Below, piece by piece: positions 24,866 through 33,249 of a stretch of 35,780 bases of DNA (its first letter is position 1; the number at the start of each line of letters is the position of its first letter). Below the pieces are notes generated by a model that saw only the letters and a program-made list of their open reading frames with translations, had not been told where the DNA came from and made no database searches. Where the stretch lies: NCBI GenBank assembly GCA_012519315.1, contig JAAYQM010000102.1, positions 1-35,780 of the forward strand, read 5' to 3'. A program made the position numbers and the translations under genes. This stretch comes from Clostridiales bacterium. GTDB taxonomy: Bacteria; Bacillota; Clostridia; Oscillospirales; CAG-272.

Positions 24866-25618
24866 ATGGTACGAGGGTTTTATACAGCCGGTTCGGGTAT
24901 GCTGAGCGCCGGGCGGATACTCGATGTTACGGCAGAGAATCTTGCCAATGCAAAAACGGCGGGCTATAAGCAGGACAGGGTCATTACCGAATCATTTTCG
25001 GATCGCCTTGCTGTTAAAATCGATTCTTTGGCAAAGGAGCAGCAAAAAGAAATCGGTACGCTCAATATGGGCAGGACCTTAAACAGTATACAAACTGTTT
25101 TTGAAGAGGGAATCATCAGCCACACGGGGAACCCTTTTGACCTTGCAATATCGGGCAACGGCTTTTTTACCCTTCAGGTTGAGGACGGTATGCGACTTTA
25201 TACGAGAAACGGAGAGTTTGGGCTGGATGCCGACGGATATATTGTAAATTCAAGGGGGGCGCGCTTGCTTGGTGAAAACGGCCCCATCAACACAGAGGGC
25301 AGACTGTTTGACATATCGGAGACGGGTGGCGTTTATATTGACGGGGTCTTGAACGACAACCTCCTTATCTACAATCCTGTCAATACGGATAATATGGTAA
25401 AGCACGATGAGGGTTTGTTTTATGATATGGGCGACGGGGAACAGCTTGCCTTTGACGGCGTTATAAAACAGGGCTATATTGAAGCATCTAATGTGGATAT
25501 GATCGAGGAAATGATGGAAATGATGAAAAGTCAGCGGTCTCTCCAGTCCTGCAGTCAGGCGCTGAAAATGATCGATGACACCCTTGAAAAAGCTGTTCAG
25601 CTCGGAAGAATGATATAA
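24866..25618 (+). CDS. flgF: Flagellar rod/hook-basal-body protein (FlgF/FlhO type)
   Basis: This 250-residue distal-rod protein begins MVRGFYTAGSGMLSAGRILD with the motif ENLANAKTAGYKQDR. The middle has NPFDLAISGNGFFTLQ and RLYTRNGEFGLDADGYIVNS; the latter resembles the FlgF/FlgG beta domain. The end is EASNVDMIEEMMEMMKSQRS. AAAGGAGGAA precedes the ATG. It forms a pair with the next gene, equivalent to flhO-flhP of Bacillus. Which of the two is FlgF and which is FlgG is decided mainly by order, so the symbol is less sure than the family. Confidence 0.88.
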   Translation: MVRGFYTAGSGMLSAGRILDVTAENLANAKTAGYKQDRVITESFSDRLAVKIDSLAKEQQKEIGTLNMGRTLNSIQTVFEEGIISHTGNPFDLAISGNGFFTLQVEDGMRLYTRNGEFGLDADGYIVNSRGARLLGENGPINTEGRLFDISETGGVYIDGVLNDNLLIYNPVNTDNMVKHDEGLFYDMGDGEQLAFDGVIKQGYIEASNVDMIEEMMEMMKSQRSLQSCSQALKMIDDTLEKAVQLGRMI

Positions 25619-25631
25619 CGGAGGTGTAAAA

Positions 25632-26336
25632 ATGATACGTGGCTTTTATTCGGCAGGATCGGGGCTTTCCGCCTTTCAGAAAGGTGTTGATAATGTGGCA
25701 AACAATTTGGCTAATGTCAACACAACGGCATATAAAAAGCAGAGTGTCCGGTTTTCAGACCTTTTAACCAGCAACCTTGCATCCCCCGCCGGAGAAGAAC
25801 CCCAGGATTTGAAGGTGGGAAACGGTGTTCGTGCGTCGGGAACGGTGGCTCTGATGAGTCAGGGGGCGCCTGTGCAGACCGGGCAGGCACTGGACTTTGC
25901 CTTAATTTGCGAGGGCTTTTTCGGTGTGGCTGACGCAGACGGAAATCTGATGTATACAAGGGATGGAAATTTTCATATTTCATCGGAGGCGGACGGCAAC
26001 TATCTTGTGAATGGCATGGGTGAATATGTCATCGGGCGGGACGGTGAGAAAATTCTTGTGGACGAAAAATTTTCTCAGGATAAAATTGCGGTATTTAATT
26101 TTGACAATCCGTATGGTCTTTCGATTATCGGGAACAACCGATATGAGGCAACAGATTATTCGGGAGAAGCCTTTGCTGTTGAGGGTGTGCTGGCACAGGG
26201 CTATCTTGAAAATTCTAACACCGACATCACTGTCGAAATAAGCGAGCTTATTTCCCTGCAGAAGGCATATCAGTTTAATGCAAAGATGATTCAGACAGCC
26301 GACGAAATAGAAAATATCATAAATAATTTAAGATAA
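25632..26336 (+). CDS. flgG: Flagellar distal rod protein (FlgG/FlhP type)
   Basis: This 234-residue rod protein begins MIRGFYSAGSGLSAFQKGVD, with NNLANVNTTAYKKQSVRFSD. It has LDFALICEGFFGVADADGNL and MYTRDGNFHISSEADG in the middle and ends NSNTDITVEISELISLQKAY. CGGAGGTG lies before the ATG. It is 13 bases after the flgF-like gene and is the last gene of the riboswitch-led operon before the sigma-28-type promoter of flgM. Confidence 0.9.
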   Translation: MIRGFYSAGSGLSAFQKGVDNVANNLANVNTTAYKKQSVRFSDLLTSNLASPAGEEPQDLKVGNGVRASGTVALMSQGAPVQTGQALDFALICEGFFGVADADGNLMYTRDGNFHISSEADGNYLVNGMGEYVIGRDGEKILVDEKFSQDKIAVFNFDNPYGLSIIGNNRYEATDYSGEAFAVEGVLAQGYLENSNTDITVEISELISLQKAYQFNAKMIQTADEIENIINNLR

Positions 26337-26350
26337 TTTCAATATGGCTA

Positions 26351-26377
26351 TTAATTTTAAGGAAACTGTTCCGATAT
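26351..26377 (+). promoter_or_regulatory. Sigma-28-type promoter before flgM
   Basis: TTAA (26351-26354), 15 bases, then TCCGATAT (26370-26377) matches the sigma-28 pattern (TAAA, 15 bases, GCCGATAA/T) with few changes. The fliC promoter has the same spacing and the same TTAA. It would give sigma-28 control of flgM through csrA, in addition to any readthrough from upstream. Confidence 0.65.
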
Positions 26378-26419
26378 ATAATACAGAAATTGAATTTATC
26401 ACAGAAATGTAGGGGTATT

Positions 26420-26698
26420 ATGAGAATCGATAAAGTAAGTCCGCTGTTATCTTCAAGACCGACCACTCCTGAAAAATCAGTGAAATCCGCCGATAAACAG
26501 CCAAAGGCATATTCATCGGACAGAATTGAGATTGGTGAGAAAGTGTCTATAAAGGAAATAAATCAAAAATTACAGGAAAATATCACCAAACTCGAAAAAC
26601 AGCGTATAACTCCGGAGCGGCTTGAAGAGATAAAAGAGAAAATCAGCCAAAACAATTATTTTGTAAGCACTGAGGAAATTGTCAAGAAAATACTGTAA
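26420..26698 (+). CDS. flgM: Anti-sigma-28 factor FlgM
   Basis: This 92-residue protein is small and polar, with the FlgM layout: a disordered N-terminal half and a C-terminal helical part DRIEIGEKVSIKEINQKLQE with ITPERLEEIKEKISQNNYFV, STEEIVKKIL. The final part resembles the FlgM pattern ekV..Lk..I..G.Y.v....iA.k.l. I chose ATG 26420, with AGGGG upstream, over an in-frame TTG at 26390. It is exported through the hook to release FliA. Confidence 0.85.
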   Translation: MRIDKVSPLLSSRPTTPEKSVKSADKQPKAYSSDRIEIGEKVSIKEINQKLQENITKLEKQRITPERLEEIKEKISQNNYFVSTEEIVKKIL

Positions 26699-26716
26699 TT
26701 TTGATGAGGTGTTGTT

Positions 26717-27127
26717 TTGAAAAATCCGGAATCCTTGCTGCAAACATTAAAAAACCAATATGAAACATGCGTCAGATATCTTGAAATTCAAAAGGAAAAG
26801 AAAGAGGCTCTCATTTCGGGGGATATAAGACGGCTGGACGAGATTGTCTTGCGGGAGCAGTCTTATATCATGAAAATGGAGAGCTATGAGATGAGGCGGG
26901 AAAAATTGCTTATGCAGGAGGGACTTGCCGGAGTGACTATCAGCGAGATTATAAGCAATCATCTCAACGACAAATACATTGAGGCTTACCGTGATGTTTT
27001 TGCAAAGCTTAATGATATAATTTTTGAGCTTAAAAAAATAAATCACTTAAACCAGAGGCTTCTGCGGGCAAGATTATCGGTGATATATAGGATGGATAAA
27101 ATATTATCCTACGGGAGTAATAAATGA
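26717..27127 (+). CDS. flgN: Flagellar chaperone FlgN
   Basis: This 136-residue, mostly helical cytoplasmic chaperone is for the hook-filament junction proteins FlgK and FlgL. The sequence has ALISGDIRRLDEIVLREQSY in the middle and the C-terminal LNQRLLRARLSVIYRMDKIL, as in FlgN. The start is a TTG at 26717 with GAGGTG about 7 bases upstream; no ATG is suitably placed. Its TGA overlaps the flgK ATG (ATGA), so chaperone and client are translationally coupled. Confidence 0.88.
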   Translation: MKNPESLLQTLKNQYETCVRYLEIQKEKKEALISGDIRRLDEIVLREQSYIMKMESYEMRREKLLMQEGLAGVTISEIISNHLNDKYIEAYRDVFAKLNDIIFELKKINHLNQRLLRARLSVIYRMDKILSYGSNK

Positions 27128-28578
27128 GAGCAACATTTTTTGGATTTGAATCTGTAAGAAAAGCCCTGATGGCAAGTCAAAAAGGTCTGGATGTTACAAT
27201 TCAGAACGTTTCCAATGTCAATACCGAGGGATATACAAGACAACGGGTGGACATTTCTTCGATTTCCCCTGAATCCGGTGCAACCAGATACGCAAAAACA
27301 AAGGGGGAAGCGGTAGGCGGCGGTGTTGAGGTAACCGGAATAACACAGATAAGAGATCAGTTTTTAGATCTTCGATTTAGGAAAGAGGCGGCTGAGTATG
27401 GAAAATGGAGTGCCTCTTTCTCAATTATGACTGATATTGAAAATGTCTTAGACGAGGTTTCCACAAACGGTCTAAGCGCCAGACTGAATGATTTGTATAA
27501 GGAGCTTGAGAGCTTTTCTATCAATGCCGAGTCTATTGAATTTGCATCAATATTCAGATCGTCGGCGCAAAAGGTTGTTGAGGTGTTAAACCAATACTCG
27601 TTATCCCTTGCCGACCTGCAGGATCAATACTTGTATAACATAAGAACCGATATTGACAGTGCCAATAGAATAATTCAGGATATAGCGCAGCTTAATTCTC
27701 AGATTCGAGGGGAAGTATTGCAAGGGTCGCCTGCAAACGAGCTTTGCGACATGAGAAATCTTCTGATCGACCGGCTATCAGGCTATATCGGCGTCGGTTA
27801 TGAGTTTGATAAGGATGGTCAGGTATCTCTTAAGCTGGGAGACACCTATTTGCTTGACGCATCAAAAAACAATAAGATCGAGACAATTGATCTTGACGCG
27901 TCGGGATATCCGGTAAAGGTGGTTTATAAAAACGGCAAAGTCGCCCAAATAACTGCCGGAAGCATAGGGGGCAGCCTTTCGGGCTTAAACGGCAAGGGGT
28001 CTTTTGCAATGTCGGACAGCGATGACAAAAGCATAGGTATTAAGTATTTTCAAATGAACATTGATTCCCTTGCAAGGTCTATTGCGGAGAGCTTTAACAG
28101 TATAAACGACCCGTCAGGTGTCAATAAATTGTTTGATACATTGGACGGCTCTCCCGATATTAACGCATCCAATATAAAAATATCCGATGAGTGGATGAGG
28201 GATGCCCGGTTTATCAAAAGATCAACAACAGAATCGGGAGAGGGGAGCAATGACAATCTTCTAAGGATGATCACATGCCTGAATGAGAAGAGGGATATCA
28301 CCCCGAATTTCAAAGGCACGTTTGAGGAATTTGTTGTTTCGCTAATGGGAGATGTTGCCGTTCAGACCCGGTATTCAAAGGATATGAAGGATACGAGCGA
28401 ATCAATATTGAGCACAATATCAGATCAGCGGGAATCAATTATGGGCGTTTCCATTGATGAAGAAAGCATCAATATGGAGCGGTATCAAAAGTCTTATAAT
28501 GCGGCGGCTCGCATTATGACAGTGCTAGATGAAATGCTTGATATGCTTATCAATCATATGGGAATTGTAGGAAGATAA
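27124..28578 (+). CDS. flgK: Hook-filament junction protein FlgK (HAP1)
   Basis: This 484-residue protein joins hook and filament. It begins with FFGFESVRKALMASQKGLDV, with NVSNVNTEGYTRQRVDI (about 29-45). A coiled D1 region contains LDLRFRKEAAEYGKWSASF and ANRIIQDIAQLNSQI. The C-terminus has ESINMERYQKSYNAAARIMT and VLDEMLDMLINHMG. Length is on the short side for the family. The ATG overlaps the flgN stop by 4 bases. Confidence 0.94.
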   Translation: MRATFFGFESVRKALMASQKGLDVTIQNVSNVNTEGYTRQRVDISSISPESGATRYAKTKGEAVGGGVEVTGITQIRDQFLDLRFRKEAAEYGKWSASFSIMTDIENVLDEVSTNGLSARLNDLYKELESFSINAESIEFASIFRSSAQKVVEVLNQYSLSLADLQDQYLYNIRTDIDSANRIIQDIAQLNSQIRGEVLQGSPANELCDMRNLLIDRLSGYIGVGYEFDKDGQVSLKLGDTYLLDASKNNKIETIDLDASGYPVKVVYKNGKVAQITAGSIGGSLSGLNGKGSFAMSDSDDKSIGIKYFQMNIDSLARSIAESFNSINDPSGVNKLFDTLDGSPDINASNIKISDEWMRDARFIKRSTTESGEGSNDNLLRMITCLNEKRDITPNFKGTFEEFVVSLMGDVAVQTRYSKDMKDTSESILSTISDQRESIMGVSIDEESINMERYQKSYNAAARIMTVLDEMLDMLINHMGIVGR

Positions 28579-28595
28579 GCATTATAATCAAATAT

Positions 28596-28615
28596 CCGGC
28601 ATATTTTTATGCCGG
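28596..28615 (+). repeat. Hairpin between flgK and flgL
   Basis: CCGGCATA (28596-28603) pairs perfectly with TATGCCGG (28608-28615) around four T residues. It ends just before the GAGG ribosome site of flgL. There is no T-tract after it, so it is not a normal intrinsic terminator in this direction. It may affect flgL translation or mRNA stability. Confidence 0.6.
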
Positions 28616-28629
28616 CGATGAGGCTAGAT

Positions 28630-29595
28630 ATGCGTATTACAAACAATCTGATAATCAGCAAGTTTTCCCGCAGCCTGAACAGGTCTGCAATAAATTTGAG
28701 CGATGCCACCGAAAGGGTGAGCTCCGGCAGAAAATTTTCTAGAGCGTCACAGAACCCTGCCGATGCGATGAAATCCTTTAAAATCAGACAGGGTCTTTCG
28801 AGAATAGAGCTTTATCAAAGCAATATTAACGATGTTACCGGGCAGCTTGATCAGGCGGAAACAGCTCTGATGGACATATACAACATCATTGTTCAGGCAA
28901 AGGAAAACCTTATTCAGAGCTCAAACGGTACAATGTCTGAAGGGAACAGGGCAACCGTTGCCAGCATATTCGAAAACCTGAGGGATCAGATTTTCAAGCT
29001 TGGAAATACCAGCTTTGCGGGGAGATATATTTTCGGAGGACCGAACACCACAGAGTTGCCCTTTAGCATTCAGTCGGGTAAGCTGTTTTATAACGGAACC
29101 GATGTGGATGATCCGTCTGTCAGCACAGAGGAGATTTTTGTCGATATGGGACTCGGCCTTACACTGGACTCTACCGGTGAGCTGCAAAAAAGCACGGCCT
29201 TTTCAATCAGTACGCCGGGAAGCATTGCGTTAGGGCATGGTATTGATCAGGACGGGCTGCCCAACAATATTTATAATCTTCTGGGCAATATCGCTGCCGA
29301 CTTGAAAAATGATGATATGACGATGATCGATCGATACATAGAAAAGCTGACAGAATCCGCCGACAATGTCATGGTTTCGGTTGCCGGAATAGGCGAGAAG
29401 ATAAAATTCGTTGAATTTATCAACGACAGGCTTGATACCGATAAGCTGAACCTGCAGAAAAAGCAAGGTGATCTGGAGTATGAAAATTATGCCGAGGCAT
29501 TGATAGAATATAATGGGGCAGAATTTACATATACAGCGGCTATGAAAATGGGAGCAAAGATAATCCAAAAATCACTGCTTGATTTTTTACAGTAG
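28630..29595 (+). CDS. flgL: Hook-filament junction protein FlgL (HAP3)
   Basis: This 321-residue protein is flagellin-like. It starts MRITNNLIISKFSRSLNRSA, followed by VSSGRKFSRASQNPADAMKS (about 33-52), and has a C-terminal coiled coil ending AALIEYNGAEFTYTAAMKMG-like. I chose ATG 28630, with TGAGG about 8 bases before it, because FlgL proteins begin MRIT; an in-frame ATG at 28609 lies inside the hairpin just upstream. It follows flgK by 51 bases. Confidence 0.93.
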   Translation: MRITNNLIISKFSRSLNRSAINLSDATERVSSGRKFSRASQNPADAMKSFKIRQGLSRIELYQSNINDVTGQLDQAETALMDIYNIIVQAKENLIQSSNGTMSEGNRATVASIFENLRDQIFKLGNTSFAGRYIFGGPNTTELPFSIQSGKLFYNGTDVDDPSVSTEEIFVDMGLGLTLDSTGELQKSTAFSISTPGSIALGHGIDQDGLPNNIYNLLGNIAADLKNDDMTMIDRYIEKLTESADNVMVSVAGIGEKIKFVEFINDRLDTDKLNLQKKQGDLEYENYAEALIEYNGAEFTYTAAMKMGAKIIQKSLLDFLQ

Positions 29596-29640
29596 ATTGT
29601 GCAGTTATATTAATTTAAATTTGAAAAAGGATATAGATTT

Positions 29641-30063
29641 ATGGTCATGCAGACAGGACAATACTTAGATTCGGAAAGCATCTTAACCTTCAAAGAGGGC
29701 TTGCTTGGATTTGAAGACATAAAAAAATACCGTCTGATCCCCATTGATAACGAAATTCCTTTCTATTTTTTGCGTGAAGCCGAGAGTGGAGGGACACAGT
29801 TTATCATCTGCGATCCCTTTTTCTTCATTCCGGACTATAGTATTAAGTATGAAAAGGAAATCATCACAGAGCTTGATGCAAAGGATGAGACCGACCTTCG
29901 ATGCTTTGTTATAGTCAATGTTTCCGATTCCTTTGAAAATATGACCGTTAATCTTAAGTCACCGATTATTTTTAATGTAAATAATATGCTTGCAAGGCAG
30001 TTTGTGCTGTTTGATCTTGATTATCCCGTAAGACACAGGCTGCTCTCGGCGGCGGGGCGGTGA
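29641..30063 (+). CDS. fliW: Flagellar assembly factor FliW
   Basis: This 140-residue cytoplasmic protein has [20 protein letters not shown] near 18-37 and [18 protein letters not shown] near the C-terminus, both FliW features. FliW binds flagellin and, when free, antagonises CsrA, so flagellin synthesis matches export. AAAAGGATAT precedes the ATG. It is directly followed by csrA, and fliC comes next, so the full three-part regulatory loop is contiguous. Confidence 0.95.
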   Translation: MVMQTGQYLDSESILTFKEGLLGFEDIKKYRLIPIDNEIPFYFLREAESGGTQFIICDPFFFIPDYSIKYEKEIITELDAKDETDLRCFVIVNVSDSFENMTVNLKSPIIFNVNNMLARQFVLFDLDYPVRHRLLSAAGR

Positions 30064-30068
30064 GAGTA

Positions 30069-30311
30069 ATGCTTATTATAACCCGAAAAAGTGGCGAATC
30101 CTTTTTTATCGGAGATGATATTGAGGTTACGGTATTTGATATCGGAACCGATAAGGTGCGGATAGGTATAAAGGCGCCCTCGGACATTCCGATCTTTCGG
30201 AAGGAAATATGGGAGATCAAGGAGGAAAATCTGAAGGCAAGCAAAGCCGCCGCCGATGATAAGCTTAAAGATCTTGATAAGTTTTTAAATAAAAATATAA
30301 AAAAATTATAG
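30069..30311 (+). CDS. csrA: Carbon storage regulator/translational repressor CsrA
   Basis: This 80-residue dimeric RNA-binding protein has the N-terminal strand [20 protein letters not shown], then [20 protein letters not shown], as in CsrA. A helical C-terminal extension of about 25 residues, rich in Lys and Asp ([20 protein letters not shown]), is the Firmicutes type used for FliW contact. I prefer ATG 30069 since the family starts MLxLTRK; a GTG at 30060 overlapping the fliW stop is possible and adds three residues. Its main target is probably the fliC leader just downstream. Confidence 0.93.
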   Translation: MLIITRKSGESFFIGDDIEVTVFDIGTDKVRIGIKAPSDIPIFRKEIWEIKEENLKASKAAADDKLKDLDKFLNKNIKKL

Positions 30312-30319
30312 TTTTGCTC

Positions 30320-30346
30320 TTAATATTTTACCCGCTATGCCGATAT
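30320..30346 (+). promoter_or_regulatory. Sigma-28-type promoter of fliC
   Basis: TTAA (30320-30323), 15 bases, then a perfect GCCGATAT (30339-30346). It lies in the csrA-fliC gap and would give a leader of about 140 bases. The minus-10 is a full match to the sigma-28 consensus. Confidence 0.82.
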
Positions 30347-30409
30347 ATGTTATGAAAAGCTTTTTTGAATGTAAAGTGAAAAAGCAACCGGAGAATCACA
30401 TCAATATGA

Positions 30410-30490
30410 TATACAAACCGTAGCGTACGGACGGTTTATATATAAAATAAAAAAGGAATGGATTCCTTTATTTTAAAATCACGGAGGATA
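30410..30490 (+). promoter_or_regulatory. Structured fliC leader with likely CsrA binding sites
   Basis: AAACCGT and ACGGTTT (in 30416-30437) form a first hairpin. AAAGGAA (30452-30458) pairs with TTCCTTT (30463-30469) around the loop TGGA, which exposes GGA. This second stem can be extended after a bulge by TAAAAT/ATTTTA. The ribosome binding site CGGAGGA (30482-30488) is itself a GGA motif. A GGA in a hairpin loop plus one over the ribosome site is the pattern of CsrA repression known from Bacillus hag. Confidence 0.6.
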
Positions 30491-30495
30491 ACATT

Positions 30496-31269
30496 ATGAG
30501 AATTAACCACAACATTTCGGCTCTCAACACAAACCGTCAGATGATGGTTAACCACAACGCAGCATCAAAATCTATGGAGAAGCTTTCTTCGGGACTCAGA
30601 ATCAACCGCGCGGCAGATGACGCAGCCGGTCTTTCGATTTCCGAGAAAATGCGGGCGCAGATCCGCAGTCTTGAGCAGGCAACCAGAAACGCACAGGACG
30701 GAATTTCCTTTATTCAGACTGCTGAGGGTGCACTTAACGAAGTTTCTGACATGCTTGGAAGAATGAAGGAGCTTAAGGTTCAGAGCGCAAACGGAACCTA
30801 TGACACCACTGATACCGGAAATATCGACCTTGAACTTGAGGCTTTGGGTGCCGCTATTGACAAAATACTTACGGACACCTCCTTCAACGGAAAAAATATG
30901 CTCAAATCCGACTTTGAAGGTGTTAGCATTACCGATGACGCCGGTGCGGCAATTGTTAGTATTTCAAAAATTACATTTGCCGGCGGTCTGGACGAGGCTT
31001 CCACTATAGCGGAAATTGACACTGCTATCGAAAATGTAAACAAGGACAGAGCGCAATTCGGTGCATATCAAAATCAATTGGAGCACACCATCAACAATCT
31101 CAGCACAACGACAGAAAACCTGACATCTTCCGAGTCGCGCATTCGTGACGTAGACATGGCAATGGAAATGACAGAGTTTACAAAGAACAGCATACTTCTG
31201 CAGGCTTCTCAGGCAATGCTTGCTCAGGCAAACAGCCAGCCGCAGAACATTCTGCAGCTGCTCCGCTAA
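30496..31269 (+). CDS. fliC: Flagellin
   Basis: This 257-residue filament subunit is short, with an N-terminal D0/D1 part (MRINHNISALNTNRQMMVNH, SSGLRINRAADDAAGLSISE, ARQ-like helices to about 150) and a C-terminal part (ESRIRDVDMAMEMTEFTKNS, LLQASQAMLAQANSQPQNIL). Only about 40 residues join them, so the outer D2/D3 domains are essentially absent. GGAGG precedes the ATG by 8 bases. It has its own sigma-28 promoter, a structured leader and a strong terminator, and so is made as a separate transcript. Codon choice looks more restricted than in neighbours, as for a highly expressed gene. Confidence 0.97.
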   Translation: MRINHNISALNTNRQMMVNHNAASKSMEKLSSGLRINRAADDAAGLSISEKMRAQIRSLEQATRNAQDGISFIQTAEGALNEVSDMLGRMKELKVQSANGTYDTTDTGNIDLELEALGAAIDKILTDTSFNGKNMLKSDFEGVSITDDAGAAIVSISKITFAGGLDEASTIAEIDTAIENVNKDRAQFGAYQNQLEHTINNLSTTTENLTSSESRIRDVDMAMEMTEFTKNSILLQASQAMLAQANSQPQNILQLLR

Positions 31270-31278
31270 GTTATACAG

Positions 31279-31334
31279 TGACGTCTGCAGGAGCCTCTGC
31301 AAAAAGGGCTTCTGCAGACGTCAAATTTTATTTT
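31279..31334 (+). terminator. Strong intrinsic terminator of fliC
   Basis: TGACGTCTGCAG (31279-31290) pairs perfectly with CTGCAGACGTCA (31312-31323). The stem continues inward with GAGCCT against GGGCTT, giving about 18 base pairs. It is followed by AATTTTATTTTG. It ends just before the fliD ribosome site, so fliD depends on readthrough or on a promoter I do not see. Confidence 0.93.
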
Positions 31335-31350
31335 GATAGGGGATTTTGAG

Positions 31351-33231
31351 ATGTCTTACATTAATCCAAGTTATACGACAAGAATAACAGGAATCATATC
31401 GGGTATCGATACGGATGCACTTGTTCAGAAACTGACCTACAACACGACCTCAAAAATTAATAAGGTCAAGCAGCAAAAGCAGCTTCTTGAGTGGAAGCAA
31501 GCCGATTACAGGAATATTATATCAAAAATGAGATCCTTTAAGGATAAATACCTTTCGACGACAAGCGCATCCTTGACAGGAAAATTTTTTACCCTCAAAT
31601 CGGCTGTCACCGAGCGAGCGGAAGATTCAAGATATGTGAGCATCTCGGTACCCTCCGACTGTGACATTTCATCAATAAGTCTCTCTAACATTTCGGTTGC
31701 TACCTCAGCGGCGGCAACCTCAAAAGCATCTGTTTCACAGCAGATCAGAATAGGATTTGATAGCGGTTCTGCCCCTGTTGATCTGACCGGAAAAGCCATG
31801 GATATAACAGTGGGCGGCATTACAAAAACCATTGTATTTTCAAAGGCCTACGGCACTGTCGAGGAGCTTGCTTATGACATGGCAGAGCTTGCGGATACTG
31901 CCTTTGGAACTGACAGGCTGTCCGTTTCAGTTGTCGGGGGGGAGATCGTTATTAATTCTGACGGTACAGAAGTGAGCATATCAGATAGCAGTGATGCCTT
32001 TTCTGCTTTAGGGATGAGTGTCATAAACGACAGAACCAACCGAATTGATTTGTCAAAGTCCCTTTCTGACAATCCGTTTGAAAAGCCGATACAATCGGAT
32101 AACATATCATTTACCATAAATGGTGTAAGTTTTTCCTTTACAAAGGATACTCCTGTTTCGATTGTGTTGAACACGATAAACGGCAGCGCCGCAGGAGTTA
32201 AGATGAGCTATTCAAGCCTTACCGACAAATTTACATTAAGAAGCACGACAACAGGTGAGGCAAGTCAGATAAGCATTTCAGATGAAGAAGGAAACTTCTT
32301 AGAAAGTGTTATAGGTCCATTAACAGAAGAGAATTACACACAGGGCAGGGATGCCAGTGTTTATATAAACGGGGTAAAGGTGACGCGGGCAACAAACAGC
32401 TTTACCATTGACGGCATTACATATACTCTTAAGGAAAGCACAGATCAAGCTGTCAATATAAATATTATCTCGGATACAAAAATGGCAATGGAGAACATAA
32501 AATCCTTTATTGCCGATTACAATGAGCTGCTTGAGCTTATAAATACCAAGCTGGGTGAAGCGAGATATAAAGATTTCCCGCCTCTGAGTGATGAGGAGAG
32601 GGCGGCCATGACCGAATCTCAGATCGAAAAATGGGAGGAAAAGGCGAAAAGCGGTATGCTGCGGAACGATTCTACCTTGAGGAATATCGCAAGCGCAATG
32701 CGTGCCATTATGTATACTCCTGTTTCAGATCTTAATGATAATTCGGTAAATATCGGTATGACAATGGCATCTGTTGGGATATCCACCGAGAATTATTCCT
32801 CCAAGGGAAAGCTTGTCATCGATGAGCAAAAGCTCGCCGCTGCACTTGAAAATGACCCGGAGGGGGTTATCAGGCTATTTACGCAGAAATCGGATAAAAT
32901 ATATTTGCCCACAAATCCATCTGAGGTTGCAGTCGAAAGATATAAGGAATCGGGCATTATGTACAGGCTTTCAGATGTCTTTGAGGATAATATAGGAACC
33001 CTTTATAAAACGGGCAATCTGCTGCAGATCGCCGGATATGAGGGCACCTCCACTGTAAGCAACAATTTAATTAATCGATCTCTGGCTTCATATGAATCAA
33101 AGTTGGATCGTTTATACAATTTCCTGAAAAATGAGGAAAACAGATATTATAACCAGTTTGCCGCAATGGAGAAGAGCCTGAATCAACTGAATCAGCAGAT
33201 ACAGTATGTGACCGGAAACAATTACAAATAA
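31351..33231 (+). CDS. fliD: Flagellar filament cap protein FliD (HAP2)
   Basis: This 626-residue protein forms the filament cap that folds flagellin. The N-terminal domain has SYTTRITGIISGIDTDALVQ-type sequence (about 5-24) and KINKVKQQKQLLEWKQADYR. The C-terminal domain has NEENRYYNQFAAMEKSLNQL-like sequence and ends in a Gln/Asn-rich helix. It is longer than the roughly 500 residues usual in Firmicutes, with enlarged middle domains. I chose ATG 31351, with AGGGGA 7 bases upstream, over an in-frame TTG at 31333. It precedes fliS by 18 bases. Confidence 0.94.
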   Translation: MSYINPSYTTRITGIISGIDTDALVQKLTYNTTSKINKVKQQKQLLEWKQADYRNIISKMRSFKDKYLSTTSASLTGKFFTLKSAVTERAEDSRYVSISVPSDCDISSISLSNISVATSAAATSKASVSQQIRIGFDSGSAPVDLTGKAMDITVGGITKTIVFSKAYGTVEELAYDMAELADTAFGTDRLSVSVVGGEIVINSDGTEVSISDSSDAFSALGMSVINDRTNRIDLSKSLSDNPFEKPIQSDNISFTINGVSFSFTKDTPVSIVLNTINGSAAGVKMSYSSLTDKFTLRSTTTGEASQISISDEEGNFLESVIGPLTEENYTQGRDASVYINGVKVTRATNSFTIDGITYTLKESTDQAVNINIISDTKMAMENIKSFIADYNELLELINTKLGEARYKDFPPLSDEERAAMTESQIEKWEEKAKSGMLRNDSTLRNIASAMRAIMYTPVSDLNDNSVNIGMTMASVGISTENYSSKGKLVIDEQKLAAALENDPEGVIRLFTQKSDKIYLPTNPSEVAVERYKESGIMYRLSDVFEDNIGTLYKTGNLLQIAGYEGTSTVSNNLINRSLASYESKLDRLYNFLKNEENRYYNQFAAMEKSLNQLNQQIQYVTGNNYK

Positions 33232-33249
33232 AAACAACGGAGGATAGTC

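Noticed and set aside
26470-26496. GCCGATAA within flgM coding sequence, a perfect sigma-28 minus-10 box with TGAA 15 bases upstream
   Set aside because: It lies inside the flgM frame, encodes ordinary codons, and a better-placed promoter exists just before the gene; probably chance.
28596-28615. flgK-flgL hairpin as an intrinsic terminator
   Set aside because: The T residues are in the loop and no T-tract follows the stem.
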